64,000 bases of DNA from Stenotrophomonas sp. MYb238 (GCF_009496535.1 NZ_WIDL01000011.1:1-64000); one strand, 5' to 3'; counted from the first letter of the stretch, positions 56,366 through 64,000 are shown. The notes: generated from the sequence alone by a model not told the origin. Translations and numbers: made by a program.

Positions 56366-56899
56366 ATGCACATCACGCCAGTTTTCCGCGGCCGCCGCTG
56401 GCGGCTGCCGGCCCTGCTCGCCGCGGTCGCCATCCTGGCCGCCTGCGGCCATGCTCCGGCCAGGCGCACGCCCCCTCCCGCCGCCGCGCATGCCTGGCCG
56501 CAGGTGACGCCGGCCGACCCGGCCGCCGCCGCGTCGGTGCTGATGCGCGCCCTGGGCCTGGTCGGCACGCCCTACCGCTACGGCGGCAACACGCCCGAAT
56601 CCGGCTTCGACTGCAGCGGCCTGGTCAACTACGTCTACCGCGACATGCTGGCGCTGAACCTGCCGCGCACCTCGCGGGAGCTGGCCGCGCTCCAGGGTCC
56701 GCGCATCGAGCCGCGCCAGCTGGCCGCCGGCGACCTGGTGTTCTTCGGCGACAGGGGCAATGTCTGGCATGTCGGCATCTATGTCGGCGAGGGCCGTTTC
56801 GTGCATGCGCCGAGCACCGGCGGCACGGTCCGGCTGGACCTGCTGGACGGCCCCTATTGGCGCGACCACTACACCGGCGCCAAGCGCGTGCTGCGCTGA
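56366..56899 (+). CDS. NlpC/P60 lipoprotein, cell-wall peptidase (MepS/Spr-like)
   Basis: A 177-residue lipoprotein. A lipobox (AILAAC) ends the signal peptide near residue 29. The NlpC/P60 domain has the catalytic Cys in SGFDCSGLVNYVYRD, His in WHVGIYVGEGRFVHAP and the preceding TPYRYGGNTPES motif. Such enzymes cut peptide cross-links of peptidoglycan. It is 105 bp upstream of a second, longer NlpC/P60 gene with a near-identical domain, suggesting a tandem duplication. Confidence 0.92.
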   Translation: MHITPVFRGRRWRLPALLAAVAILAACGHAPARRTPPPAAAHAWPQVTPADPAAAASVLMRALGLVGTPYRYGGNTPESGFDCSGLVNYVYRDMLALNLPRTSRELAALQGPRIEPRQLAAGDLVFFGDRGNVWHVGIYVGEGRFVHAPSTGGTVRLDLLDGPYWRDHYTGAKRVLR

Positions 56900-56942
56900 A
56901 GTGCGGACCGCGTCACATCGAATAATGAAAAATTAACGAAAT

Positions 56943-56956
56943 TTGTACCTATACAA
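56943..56956. promoter_or_regulatory. AT-rich promoter region with TTGTA-CCTA-TACAA palindrome
   Basis: The 105-bp gap between the two NlpC/P60 genes has an unusually AT-rich core (about 56922-56990). It contains the inverted repeat TTGTA/TACAA, a likely operator or promoter for the second gene. Confidence 0.35.
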
Positions 56957-57004
56957 GCTCTTCACAGGGCATGATCGCCCATCGAATTTTTCCGTGACTG
57001 CCGC

Positions 57005-57757
57005 GTGACGAACGAAAATCCGTCCCATCCGGGTCAACCCGGTCACCGAATTCCCGCGTTCCGCCGGCTGCTGTGCGCCGCGGCGCTGACCATCGCCGCC
57101 GTTCCGGCCTTCGCCCAGAGCACAGCCGAAGCCGATCCGGCCGCCGCCAGGCCCGCCGCCGCCAAACCCGATACCACCCAGCGCAGCAAGGCCGACGCCG
57201 CCGCTACCGCCACCCTGGCCGCCCTGCTCCCGCACTTGGCCGCCAACGACACCATTCCGCTGATGGACCGCTCGGCCATGTTCGCCGGCGACCTCAGCCG
57301 CCTGCTCTCGGCCTACGACGCCTCCAAGAGCGTGGCCGGCGCGACCGACACCGCGCTGGCCAACGACAGCGACGGCAAGGTGCAGTCGATCCTGCGCCGC
57401 GCCATGACCCTGCTGGGCACACCGTACCGCTGGGGCGGCACCTCGCCGGACGCCGGCTTCGACTGCAGCGGCCTGGTCGGCTACGTGTTCCGCACCGCGC
57501 TGGGCATCGAGCTGCCGCGCGTCTCGCGCGAGATGGCCAGCCAGGCCAGCAACGAACTGATCAAGGACCGCTCGGCGCTGGTCGCTGGCGACCTGGTGTT
57601 CTTCGGCCGCAAGGGCCGCGTCGACCACGTCGGCATCTACGTCGGCGAAGGCCGCTTCCTGCACGCGCCGAGCACCGGCAAGGACGTGCGCACCGACACC
57701 CTGCTCAGCGGCTACTGGGGCGACAAGTTCATGCAGGCGCGCCGCCTGGACCTGTAA
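57005..57757 (+). CDS. Secreted NlpC/P60 family cell-wall peptidase
   Basis: A 250-residue exported protein. The GTG start opens a signal peptide (RLLCAAALTIAAVPAFA, cleavage near residue 38) and an Ala-rich linker of about 90 residues. The NlpC/P60 domain has TPYRWGGTSPDAGFDCSGLV with the catalytic Cys, LPRVSREMASQAS, and VDHVGIYVGEGRFLHAPSTG with the catalytic His. It should cleave peptidoglycan stem peptides. It is a paralogue of the upstream lipoprotein but soluble, so it may act further into the periplasm or outside. Confidence 0.92.
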   Translation: MTNENPSHPGQPGHRIPAFRRLLCAAALTIAAVPAFAQSTAEADPAAARPAAAKPDTTQRSKADAAATATLAALLPHLAANDTIPLMDRSAMFAGDLSRLLSAYDASKSVAGATDTALANDSDGKVQSILRRAMTLLGTPYRWGGTSPDAGFDCSGLVGYVFRTALGIELPRVSREMASQASNELIKDRSALVAGDLVFFGRKGRVDHVGIYVGEGRFLHAPSTGKDVRTDTLLSGYWGDKFMQARRLDL

Positions 57758-57780
57758 CCGGTCCGCGTCCGGATCCACGA

Positions 57781-57807
57781 AAAGCCGCGGCCCCGCCGCG
57801 GCTTTTC
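57781..57807 (+). terminator. Intrinsic terminator after the second NlpC/P60 gene
   Basis: AAAAGCCGCGGC-CCC-GCCGCGGCTTTT, a 12-bp perfect stem with flanking A/T runs, 23 bp after the stop. Confidence 0.92.
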
Positions 57808-57935
57808 CGTTCCTGGCCGGATGAATGCACGGCGCCCTGTTTTTGCGGCCCATTCAGGCATGCATTTCGTTTTCCACGGCATTTCCCGCGGTTCACGAAA
57901 GGTATAAGTTGGCCGCTTGCAGCAAGGTGACCGCC

Positions 57936-59270
57936 ATGCCCGCAACGCCTGCTCCCTCCCGCCGGTGCGTGATCTGGTTCGGGATGCCCTGTTCGATGGA
58001 ACGAGCCCTGCTGGCTTCCAGCGGCTGGCATCTGCGCGCGGTATCGCTGTCGGAAGCCGGCGGGGTGGGCATGCGCAGCGAGGACATCGTGATCGGCGTG
58101 CTGGATTTCAGGACTTGCGCGGCCGGCGAGCTCGCCTCCGCCGCCGAGGTGGCCGTCGCCTACCGCCACCTTCCCCTGTTCGCCCTGCTGCCGGCGCTGC
58201 CGGACGAGAGCGACCCGCAGCTCCAGCATGTCCTGTCGCACTGCCGGCACCGGTTCCCGCATCCGCTGGACCATGCCGACCTGCTGCGGCAACTGGCGGC
58301 GCTGCAGGAAACCTCCGCGCCGGACGCATCGGGCGACGCGCTCGCCTGCCTGATGGGCGAGAGCAGCGCGATGCTCGCCATGCGCGCGACCCTGCGCAAG
58401 TTCGCGCCCGTGGACCTGCCGGTCCTGATCACCGGCGAAACCGGTACCGGCAAGGAAGCGGCCGCCCACGCGCTGCACCGCCTGTCGCCGCGCAGCGGCC
58501 ATCCCTTCCATGCGGTCAACTGCGGCGCGATCGCCCCGACCCTGCTGCAGTCCGAACTGTTCGGCCACGAGCGCGGCGCCTTCACCGGCGCCACCACGCG
58601 ACGCGCCGGACTGTTCGAGAGCGCCCATCGCGGCACCGTGTTCCTGGACGAGGTCGGCGACCTGCCCATGGAGGCGCAGACCAGCCTGCTGCGCGTGCTG
58701 CAGGAAGGCACGGTCGAGCGGATCGGCAGCAACCAGTCCATCCACGTGGACGTGCGCGTGCTGGCCGCGACCCACGTGGACCTGGAGCAGGCGATGGAAC
58801 AGGGCCGCTTCCGCAGCGACCTGTATTACCGGCTCAACGTGCTGCGCCTGACCATGCCGGCGCTGCGCCGGCGCGAGGGCGACGTCGAGCTGCTCGCCCT
58901 GCATTTCCTGCACGAGTTCCGCGCGCGCCACCTCATCCGCGCGCGCGGGTACACCCCGGCCGCGCGCAGGGCGATGGCCGAATTCCACTGGCCCGGCAAC
59001 GTCCGCGAACTGCTCAACCGCGTGCAGCGCGCCGCCATCACCACCGACAACGAACTGATCGACTGCGTGGACCTGGAACTGGCCGCGCCGGCGGAAACCC
59101 GGGAGCGCCTGCAGGATGCGCGCCTGCGCGACGAGCGCGAGACGCTGGTGGCCTGCCTGACGCGCAGCCACTACAACGTCAGCGCCTGCGCGCGGCTGAT
59201 GAAGGTCTCGCGCGTCACCGTCTACCGGCTGTGCCGCAAGCACCACCTGCAGCTGGAAAGCCTGCGCTGA
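57936..59270 (+). CDS. Sigma-54 interaction-domain transcriptional regulator, VpsR-like
   Basis: A 444-residue regulator. Residues 1-130 look like the degenerate receiver-type VpsR domain (RRCVIWFGMPCSMERALLAS, EDIVIGVLDFRT, with no phospho-Asp pattern). The AAA+ domain has Walker A GETGTGKE (167-174), the sigma-54 contact loop GAFTGA (214-219) and Walker B VFLDEVGDLP. The C-terminus has a Fis-type helix-turn-helix (NVSACARLMKVSRVTVYRLC). VpsR-type proteins often respond to c-di-GMP and control biofilm matrix genes. It converges on the end of the fap operon (28 bp apart) and is a candidate regulator of it. The start ATG 57936 follows AAGGTGACC. Confidence 0.88.
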   Translation: MPATPAPSRRCVIWFGMPCSMERALLASSGWHLRAVSLSEAGGVGMRSEDIVIGVLDFRTCAAGELASAAEVAVAYRHLPLFALLPALPDESDPQLQHVLSHCRHRFPHPLDHADLLRQLAALQETSAPDASGDALACLMGESSAMLAMRATLRKFAPVDLPVLITGETGTGKEAAAHALHRLSPRSGHPFHAVNCGAIAPTLLQSELFGHERGAFTGATTRRAGLFESAHRGTVFLDEVGDLPMEAQTSLLRVLQEGTVERIGSNQSIHVDVRVLAATHVDLEQAMEQGRFRSDLYYRLNVLRLTMPALRRREGDVELLALHFLHEFRARHLIRARGYTPAARRAMAEFHWPGNVRELLNRVQRAAITTDNELIDCVDLELAAPAETRERLQDARLRDERETLVACLTRSHYNVSACARLMKVSRVTVYRLCRKHHLQLESLR

Positions 59271-59297
59271 GGAGCCGCCGGCGCCGGCCAGCCGCGG

Positions 59298-60581
59298 CTA
59301 GAGCATGTAGGGCACCTTGAAGGCCAGGGTGAAATCGGGGGCATCGGGCGTCAGGCCGATGCCCAGCATGCTCACCAGCGTCGCCTTCGGCGTGAGCGCG
59401 TAGGTCACGCCCAGGTTGAGGGTACCGGCGTTGGCGTCGCTGCCGATCACCTTGACCCACTGCCCGCCCTTGTAGCGGGTCGATGCGCGGGCGCTGAGCT
59501 TGTCGCTGAAGGAGATGCTCAGACTGGTGCGCTCGTTGAACGCGAACGCCACGCCGGCGCCGAAGTAGTAGGCGTCGCCCAGCTGCACCTGTCCCGGGTT
59601 GACCGTGTCCGGATTGGAATCGATGTCGTCGAAGCTGCGCTTAAAGGAACGCACGTAGCCGATGTTGCCGAACAGGATGGCCGGATCGGCGGTCTTCACC
59701 GCCGACAGGCCGATGCTCGCCTGCCACAGCCCGTTGCCGGTGGGCTGTTCGGCCGGCACCGCGAACCGGATGAAGTCGTCGTCGTCGCGTTCGATCACCG
59801 TCCAGTCCAGCCCGTACGGCTCGCGGCCGGTGGGCGCGGTGACGCCCAGCGTCAGCACCGTCTCCGGGCGCCGGCGCCCTTCCTGGAACAGGCGGTAGTT
59901 CGCGCTGGCGGTGACGTCGCCGATGCCGGCTCCATGGGTTTCCTCCTGCGCCACGGCCGCGGCCGAACCGCCGGCGCCGCCCTTCTGGTAGATCGTCTTG
60001 CGCGCGATGTACGGTACGTCGAGGTTGAGCGTCAGCTTCGGATCGACGCCCCAGCGCGCGGCGAAATCGTAGGTCAGCGAATCCGATTCCACGTTCTCGA
60101 TGGCGATGTTGCCCAGGAAGATCGCATCCAGCGCGAGGAATCCGTTGAGGGTGAGCTGCTTGCGGTCGTAACGCGCGTAGGTGAGGCTGTTCTCCAGCGT
60201 CAGCCGGCGGTTGAAGAGCGCCGACTGCTGCTGTTTCACGTCGTCCACGCTGCGCCGCGCCGATTCCTTCGCCGCGCGCGCCTCGCTGGCCGAACTGGCG
60301 TATCCCTCGCCGTAGGCGGGCGCCGTCGCCGGTGGTGGCGGCGCGGCCGCGGCGGGTGCGGCCGTCGCGGTGCGGCCGTTGAGGCGCGCCTGCATCGCCT
60401 GCACCTGCATGTCCAGTTCGCGCAGCCTGCGCACCTCCTGCGCGTAACTGGCCTTGAGCGTCTCCAGTTGCGCCATCAGCGCCCTGACATGCGCCTCGTC
60501 ATCGGCGGCCTGCGCCTGCGCCGCCGCTTCCGGCGAGAACACCACAAGGCCCACCAGCGCCGCCATCGCCAGCTGTTTCAT
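59298..60581 (-). CDS. fapF: FapF-like outer membrane pore for amyloid secretion
   Basis: A 427-residue exported protein. After a signal peptide (MKQLAMAALVGLVVFSPEAA) comes a coiled coil (about residues 28-70: HVRALMAQLETLKASYAQEV) and an Ala/Pro linker, then a C-terminal beta-barrel with typical strands (LTLENSLTYARYDRKQLTLN, GIGDVTASANYRLFQEGRRR, TLSLISF-type end ...DFTLAFKVPYML). A coiled-coil gated trimeric barrel is the architecture of FapF, which exports Fap subunits. Start ATG 60581 follows GAGGAGTGG. It is the last gene of the operon, 50 bp after fapE. Confidence 0.82.
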   Translation of the reverse strand: MKQLAMAALVGLVVFSPEAAAQAQAADDEAHVRALMAQLETLKASYAQEVRRLRELDMQVQAMQARLNGRTATAAPAAAAPPPPATAPAYGEGYASSASEARAAKESARRSVDDVKQQQSALFNRRLTLENSLTYARYDRKQLTLNGFLALDAIFLGNIAIENVESDSLTYDFAARWGVDPKLTLNLDVPYIARKTIYQKGGAGGSAAAVAQEETHGAGIGDVTASANYRLFQEGRRRPETVLTLGVTAPTGREPYGLDWTVIERDDDDFIRFAVPAEQPTGNGLWQASIGLSAVKTADPAILFGNIGYVRSFKRSFDDIDSNPDTVNPGQVQLGDAYYFGAGVAFAFNERTSLSISFSDKLSARASTRYKGGQWVKVIGSDANAGTLNLGVTYALTPKATLVSMLGIGLTPDAPDFTLAFKVPYML

Positions 60582-60631
60582 TGTCCCACTCCTCGATCGA
60601 TGCCCACATTGCCGGTGCCGGCCGTGCCGGC

Positions 60632-61393
60632 TCAGTACCCCGCGCCGACGCCGCCTGCGCGGATCAGCGTGATGGCCTGGGCCACGTTCTGCGCCAGCGG
60701 CAGGTTGCCGGCCGGTCCCTGCCGCACCAGGTCGATCCGCAGGCGGTTGGCCGCCTGCTGCCCGTCGCCCGCCAGGGCGATGCGCTGGCCCACGCTGCCG
60801 CTGCGCAGCCACTGCTCGACCGCGCCCTGGCCGTCGATCTGCAGCAGCACGCGCGCCGCCTCGCCGTCGAAACCGGCCACCGCGCTGGCGCCGTCCATCC
60901 GCTGCGCCGCCTGGCCGCCGGACGCGTCGCCGCCATCGCCAGGCGACGCTCCCGCGTCGCGCACGGTCAGCTGCATGGCGTTGCTGGCCTGGTTGCCGTC
61001 GCCGGCCACCTGCACGCTCTGCACCAGTCCGGCCACGTTGCGCAGGCCGCTGCCGCCGATGCTGCGCCCGCCGGTGTCCGGCAGCGGCGCGTCGACCGCG
61101 GTGATGCTCACGCTGGGCGTGAAGCTGATCCGCGGGACCTTGCCGTCGCCGAAATCCATCGCCAGCGTCAGCGCGCCCTGCAGCTGCTGGCCGGACGCCG
61201 TCTGCCAGGTGGAGATCATCGTCACCCCGAACCAGGCCACCGCGTTCCCGCCCACGGTGTAGCGGCCGCGCATCAGGCTCAGTTCCGAGTCCGGTATTTC
61301 CTGTGGTTTGCGGCCCGGCGCGCCGTCGGCGCCGTGGGCCGGGAAGGCCATTGCAAATGCCAGCGCCAGGCCGGCGCATATCGCGATGTTCAT
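60632..61393 (-). CDS. fapE: FapE-like protein of the amyloid operon
   Basis: A 253-residue exported protein (signal peptide ICAGLALAFAMAFPAHGA). The segment IPDSELSLMRGRYTVGGNAV followed by AWFGVTMISTWQTASGQQLQ matches FapE of Pseudomonas, an extracellular accessory or fibre component. The C-terminal half has repeated Gly/Gln/Asn phrases (VAGDGNQASNAMQLTV; LAGDGQQAANRLRIDLV) reminiscent of amyloid repeats. ATG 61393 is preceded by AAGGAACC. The gap to fapD is 12 bp, so the two are co-transcribed. Confidence 0.8.
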   Translation of the reverse strand: MNIAICAGLALAFAMAFPAHGADGAPGRKPQEIPDSELSLMRGRYTVGGNAVAWFGVTMISTWQTASGQQLQGALTLAMDFGDGKVPRISFTPSVSITAVDAPLPDTGGRSIGGSGLRNVAGLVQSVQVAGDGNQASNAMQLTVRDAGASPGDGGDASGGQAAQRMDGASAVAGFDGEAARVLLQIDGQGAVEQWLRSGSVGQRIALAGDGQQAANRLRIDLVRQGPAGNLPLAQNVAQAITLIRAGGVGAGY

Positions 61394-61405
61394 GATCCGG
61401 TTCCT

Positions 61406-62104
61406 TCAAAACAGATCGGCATGGGTGAACCCGAAATCCACCAGCTCGGCCTCGGTGAGGGTTCCCGCCCCCTGCCGCGCGTACAGCGCGCGGGCGCTGG
61501 GTTTCTCGCTGGGCAGCAGCAGCACGGTGTCGCGGTCGAAATCGCTGCCGATGACGATGAACACCGCGCGCGATGGCCATGCGGCCAGGAAGTCCTGCAG
61601 CGGCACCACGCGGTTGCCCAGGATCGGGTCGGCCAGTTCGGCCATGTCCTCGCGCACCTGCTTGAGCACAACGAAATGGCGGAAGCCACGCACGTCCATC
61701 AGCACCAGTCCGGGCACGCGCAGCGAGCGCAGCCGTTCCTCGCTGATCCGGTAGCCGCGGCCGCGCATGCCCAGTGCTTCGACGTAGCGCTTGATGTCCA
61801 GCAGCGAGAAGCCGCGCTGGTGGACCAGCGCCGGGTCCGACACACCCATCATTCCCTCGATCACGGTCGATTCGTCGGCATCGAGGTGGTAGGCATAGCG
61901 CAGGATCGTGGCCAGCGCCGCCGCCCCGCAGCTGTAGTCGGTGTGCTGCCGCACCAGGTTGCGGAAGCGCCGCTCCTGCATGCTCTCCACCGGCTGCCGG
62001 TAGACCGCGCCGTTGGGCAGCACGCCGCTGAAGGCGACGTCCGCGGCAGCGCACGGCCATGCCGCGGTCGCGACGCAGGCCAGCAGCAACATCCTGCAGT
62101 ACAT
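61406..62104 (-). CDS. fapD: FapD-like C39 family cysteine peptidase
   Basis: A 232-residue exported peptidase (signal peptide MLLLACVATAAWPCAAAD). The C39 catalytic residues are Cys59 in TDYSCGAAALATILRYAY, His143 in RGFRHFVVLKQV and Asp159 in LADPILGNRV. In Pseudomonas, FapD has this fold and is needed for Fap assembly; it is a stand-alone periplasmic C39 domain, not an ABC transporter. The ATG at 62104 has GGAG upstream. It follows the amyloid-subunit gene after 147 bp with a hairpin, and precedes fapE. Confidence 0.85.
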   Translation of the reverse strand: MYCRMLLLACVATAAWPCAAADVAFSGVLPNGAVYRQPVESMQERRFRNLVRQHTDYSCGAAALATILRYAYHLDADESTVIEGMMGVSDPALVHQRGFSLLDIKRYVEALGMRGRGYRISEERLRSLRVPGLVLMDVRGFRHFVVLKQVREDMAELADPILGNRVVPLQDFLAAWPSRAVFIVIGSDFDRDTVLLLPSEKPSARALYARQGAGTLTEAELVDFGFTHADLF

Positions 62105-62132
62105 GGCGGTCTCCGATACGGGTCCGGCAGGT

Positions 62133-62173
62133 GGGAGCCCTTGCCCGCGAGGGGTACGGGGACAAGGGCTCCC
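62133..62173. other. Hairpin between the amyloid-subunit gene and fapD
   Basis: GGGAGCCCTTG and CAAGGGCTCCC form an 11-bp perfect stem around a 19-base loop. It has no T-run. Its position right after the highly needed subunit gene suggests an mRNA stabiliser or partial terminator that sets subunit/peptidase ratio. Confidence 0.6.
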
Positions 62174-62251
62174 GGGATCGCCCGGTCATTGGCGGATGGC
62201 CGGGCGTACCGCTTGCGTCAGGGCCCGCCGCTCACCGGCGGACCGCGACTG

Positions 62252-63745
62252 TCACTGGCCGCCTTCGCCGCCACCGCCTCCGCCACCGCCGCCGGTGGAG
62301 GGCTGCGCCACCGCGAGCGCCAGGCTGTTGGCCTGCAGGTTGCCGGTGCCGGCGGAGACGTTCACGCCGATGTTGCCCGACGCCCCGCTGAAGGCGCTGC
62401 CGGACAGGCTGGCGGTGTTGGTGGCATTGACCGCGATCCAGTCCACGTCCACCACCTGGCCGCTCAGGCTCGCCACCAGATCGGCGGTGCCCATTTCCGA
62501 GAACGACAGGTTGCCGTGCTCATCCGTATCCCAGGCCATGCCGCCCACGCCCGGACGGTTGGGGTTGGCCACGGCGCCCTGGGTCTGGAAGTCCCAGTCG
62601 CTGTGCCCGGTCTGGTCGCCGGCCGGATGCGTGTCGCCGGTCCAGTTGTCCGGGTAGAAGTTGGTCTTCTGGTAGGAATTGCCGGTGCCGTTGTAGCTGC
62701 CGGTCCCGCTGCCGCGGGTGGTGCCTGCAACCCTGCCGCCCAGGCTGAGCGCGTAGGTGTTCACCACGTAGTCGTAGTACCCGTTGTTCTCCACGTTGTT
62801 GCCGGTGGAGACCTGGTTGGAACTGATGCTCGACTGCGCGTAGGCGGAGGTGGCCACGGAGGCGGCGAGCGCGTTCTTCTGCTCGTTGTTGTTGCCCGAG
62901 GTGACGTTGACGCCGATGTTGCCGGCGGCGTTGGCGAAGGCGTTGCCGCCGATGCCCGCGTCGTTGGTCACGCCGTGGTTCATCGTCATGTTGTTCATGC
63001 CGCTCTGGTTGACGAATACCTCGGCGTCGGCCATGCCGAAGCTGAAGGACGCATCGGCCGCGGAGAGCGAGGCGGCATTGTCCTGGGCGTTGTTGTCGCC
63101 GGCGGCGGCGTTGAAGCCCAGGTTGCCCGAGGCGTTGGAGCCCACGTCGTCGGCGATGGACGCCGAGTTCTCCAGCAGGCCGTTCTCGGCGTTGTTGCCG
63201 GAGATCGACTGGCGGTTGTCGACCACGGCGATGGCCGCCGAATCGATGGTGATGTCGCCGCTGATGGTCGGGTCGCCGGAGAACTGGATGTCCGAGCCCA
63301 GGCGCAGGTCCTTCTCCAGGTTCACGTCCACGCCGTGGTTGTTCTTCTCCCTGCGCTCGTCGGAACTGACGCTGGACGTCCTCTGCACGTCCTCGCGCAC
63401 CTCGGTGTTGGAGCGCGAATCCAGGTAGCGCAGCGTCGCGGCGGCATCCAGCTTCAGGTCCACGTCGGTATCGACCGTGGTGTTCTGGGTGTTGTTGCGG
63501 ATGTCGCTGGTGCTGGTGTTGGTACTGGTATTGGTGCTGGTGTTCGTGCGGGTGTTGGTGTCGTTGTTCGTATTGGTGTTGGTATTGGTATTGGTGTTCG
63601 TGTTGGTACGGGTTTCGGTCACGTTGTGCTGGTGATCGATGTCGGCGCTGGCGTTCTGGTCGTCGTCGGCCGCATTGGCTGCGGTGCTGGCGACCAGCGC
63701 GGCAACCGCCATGGCGAGTACCGTCCATTTGACATTCGCTTTCAT
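62252..63745 (-). CDS. fapC: FapC-like functional amyloid subunit with Thr-Asn tract
   Basis: A 497-residue exported protein (signal peptide VLAMAVAALVASTAANA). Residues 43-80 are almost only Thr, Asn and Ser. Three imperfect repeats follow at about 193-230, 260-298 and 442-480, each with the core NASGNLGFN, NAAGNIGVN or GASGNIGVN followed by a Gly/Asn/Gln turn (AGDNNAQDN, SGNNNEQKN, AGTGNLQAN). The spacing (short first linker, linker of about 145 residues second) fits the repeat-linker plan of FapC. The C-terminus is a Gly run (STGGGGGGGGGEGGQ); the CxxC motif of Pseudomonas FapC is absent. It should form extracellular fibres. Confidence 0.75.
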   Translation of the reverse strand: MKANVKWTVLAMAVAALVASTAANAADDDQNASADIDHQHNVTETRTNTNTNTNTNTNTNNDTNTRTNTSTNTSTNTSTSDIRNNTQNTTVDTDVDLKLDAAATLRYLDSRSNTEVREDVQRTSSVSSDERREKNNHGVDVNLEKDLRLGSDIQFSGDPTISGDITIDSAAIAVVDNRQSISGNNAENGLLENSASIADDVGSNASGNLGFNAAAGDNNAQDNAASLSAADASFSFGMADAEVFVNQSGMNNMTMNHGVTNDAGIGGNAFANAAGNIGVNVTSGNNNEQKNALAASVATSAYAQSSISSNQVSTGNNVENNGYYDYVVNTYALSLGGRVAGTTRGSGTGSYNGTGNSYQKTNFYPDNWTGDTHPAGDQTGHSDWDFQTQGAVANPNRPGVGGMAWDTDEHGNLSFSEMGTADLVASLSGQVVDVDWIAVNATNTASLSGSAFSGASGNIGVNVSAGTGNLQANSLALAVAQPSTGGGGGGGGGEGGQ

Positions 63746-63792
63746 GGTGCCCTCTTCAGGTTTTCTGATGCATCGGGTGGATGGAACCTTGT

Positions 63793-64000
63793 TTACGGGA
63801 TGCCTTGCACGGAAATGCCGATCCGGTTTTCCACGGCATTGCCTGATCCCGCGATCTGATTGAGTTGCAGCACACCACCGAAGCCGCGCAACGCGGTTGC
63901 CTCCACCGCCACCTTGCGGATGGCGCGTGGATCGCCGGCAACGAACCGCTCCCCTGCCGACGCGAACGCGGACGGCGAGGCCATCGCTTCGTCCCCCGCT
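63793..64000 (-). CDS. C-terminal part of an upstream fap-like gene (FapA/FapB position)
   Basis: The frame is open from the window edge to the stop at 63793-63795. The visible end, AVEATALRGFGGVLQLNQ followed by IAGSGNAVENRIGISVQGIP, has the Gly/Asn-rich turn phrase also found in the FapE-like protein here, and recalls curli-type repeats. It is 47 bp upstream of the FapC-like gene on the same strand, the place of fapB (or fapA) in Pseudomonas. A Met at 63984 is not necessarily the start. Too little is visible for a firm name. Confidence 0.6.
   Translation of the reverse strand, partial: AGDEAMASPSAFASAGERFVAGDPRAIRKVAVEATALRGFGGVLQLNQIAGSGNAVENRIGISVQGIP

Noticed and set aside
57905-57925. 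Sigma-54 promoter (TTGGC...TTGC) before the VpsR-like gene
   Set aside because: The GG and GC pairs are only 6 bases apart; the required spacing is 10.

Overview
This 64 kb window is a GC-rich chromosomal segment from a gammaproteobacterium of the family Xanthomonadaceae (Pseudoxanthomonas, Stenotrophomonas, Luteimonas or Lysobacter-like; the genus cannot be fixed by eye). Pointers are the lexA-recA-recX-alaS-csrA order, the fur/bamE(omlA) divergent pair beside rnfH-ratA-smpB-ssrA, a LexA operator of the Xanthomonas type, and five GTAG-type palindromic repeats (SMAG family) between genes. No prophage, insertion sequence, CRISPR array or plasmid gene was found.

Layout. 1-3.4 kb: end of an unknown Ala/Pro-rich protein, a YigZ-family protein, an ABC exporter and a small hypothetical protein. 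3.6-9.8 kb (minus): tyrA-pdxY, then the heat-shock operon grpE-dnaK-dnaJ behind a sigma-32-like promoter and without hrcA. 9.9-15.9 kb: recN, fur/bamE, rnfH-ratA, smpB, tmRNA, tRNA-Ser(GCU), csrA. 15.9-23.8 kb (minus): alaS, recX, recA, lexA, a UbiB-family kinase, pncC. 23.9-37.5 kb: a lytic transglycosylase with LysM, a YjgR ATPase, two membrane/TPR-type proteins (one a rhomboid), greB, degV, DUF3025-rimO, a dienelactone hydrolase/HIT pair, dcd, apbC. 37.9-50 kb: an export and proteolysis region with a TonB-dependent receptor, an S9 peptidase, a Sel1-like protein, an FAD oxidoreductase and two tandem M13 proteins, the second of which has lost a zinc ligand. 50-58 kb: second rhomboid, a 111-bp tandem repeat array, an alkyltransferase-like protein, a DMT permease, glutathione reductase, DUF418, slyD and two NlpC/P60 hydrolases.

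59.3-64 kb holds the most unusual part: a minus-strand operon matching the functional amyloid (Fap) gene order. The end of an upstream fap-like gene is followed by a FapC-like amyloid subunit with three imperfect repeats and a Thr-Asn tract, a C39 peptidase (FapD), FapE and the outer-membrane pore FapF. A VpsR-like sigma-54 activator gene converges on its end and is a candidate regulator.

How the genes work together: the first half is mostly information processing and stress response (SOS, heat shock, trans-translation, iron). The second half is mostly cell-envelope and secreted functions (peptide uptake and degradation, murein hydrolases, amyloid biogenesis). All functional calls come from reading motifs; no database search was run.
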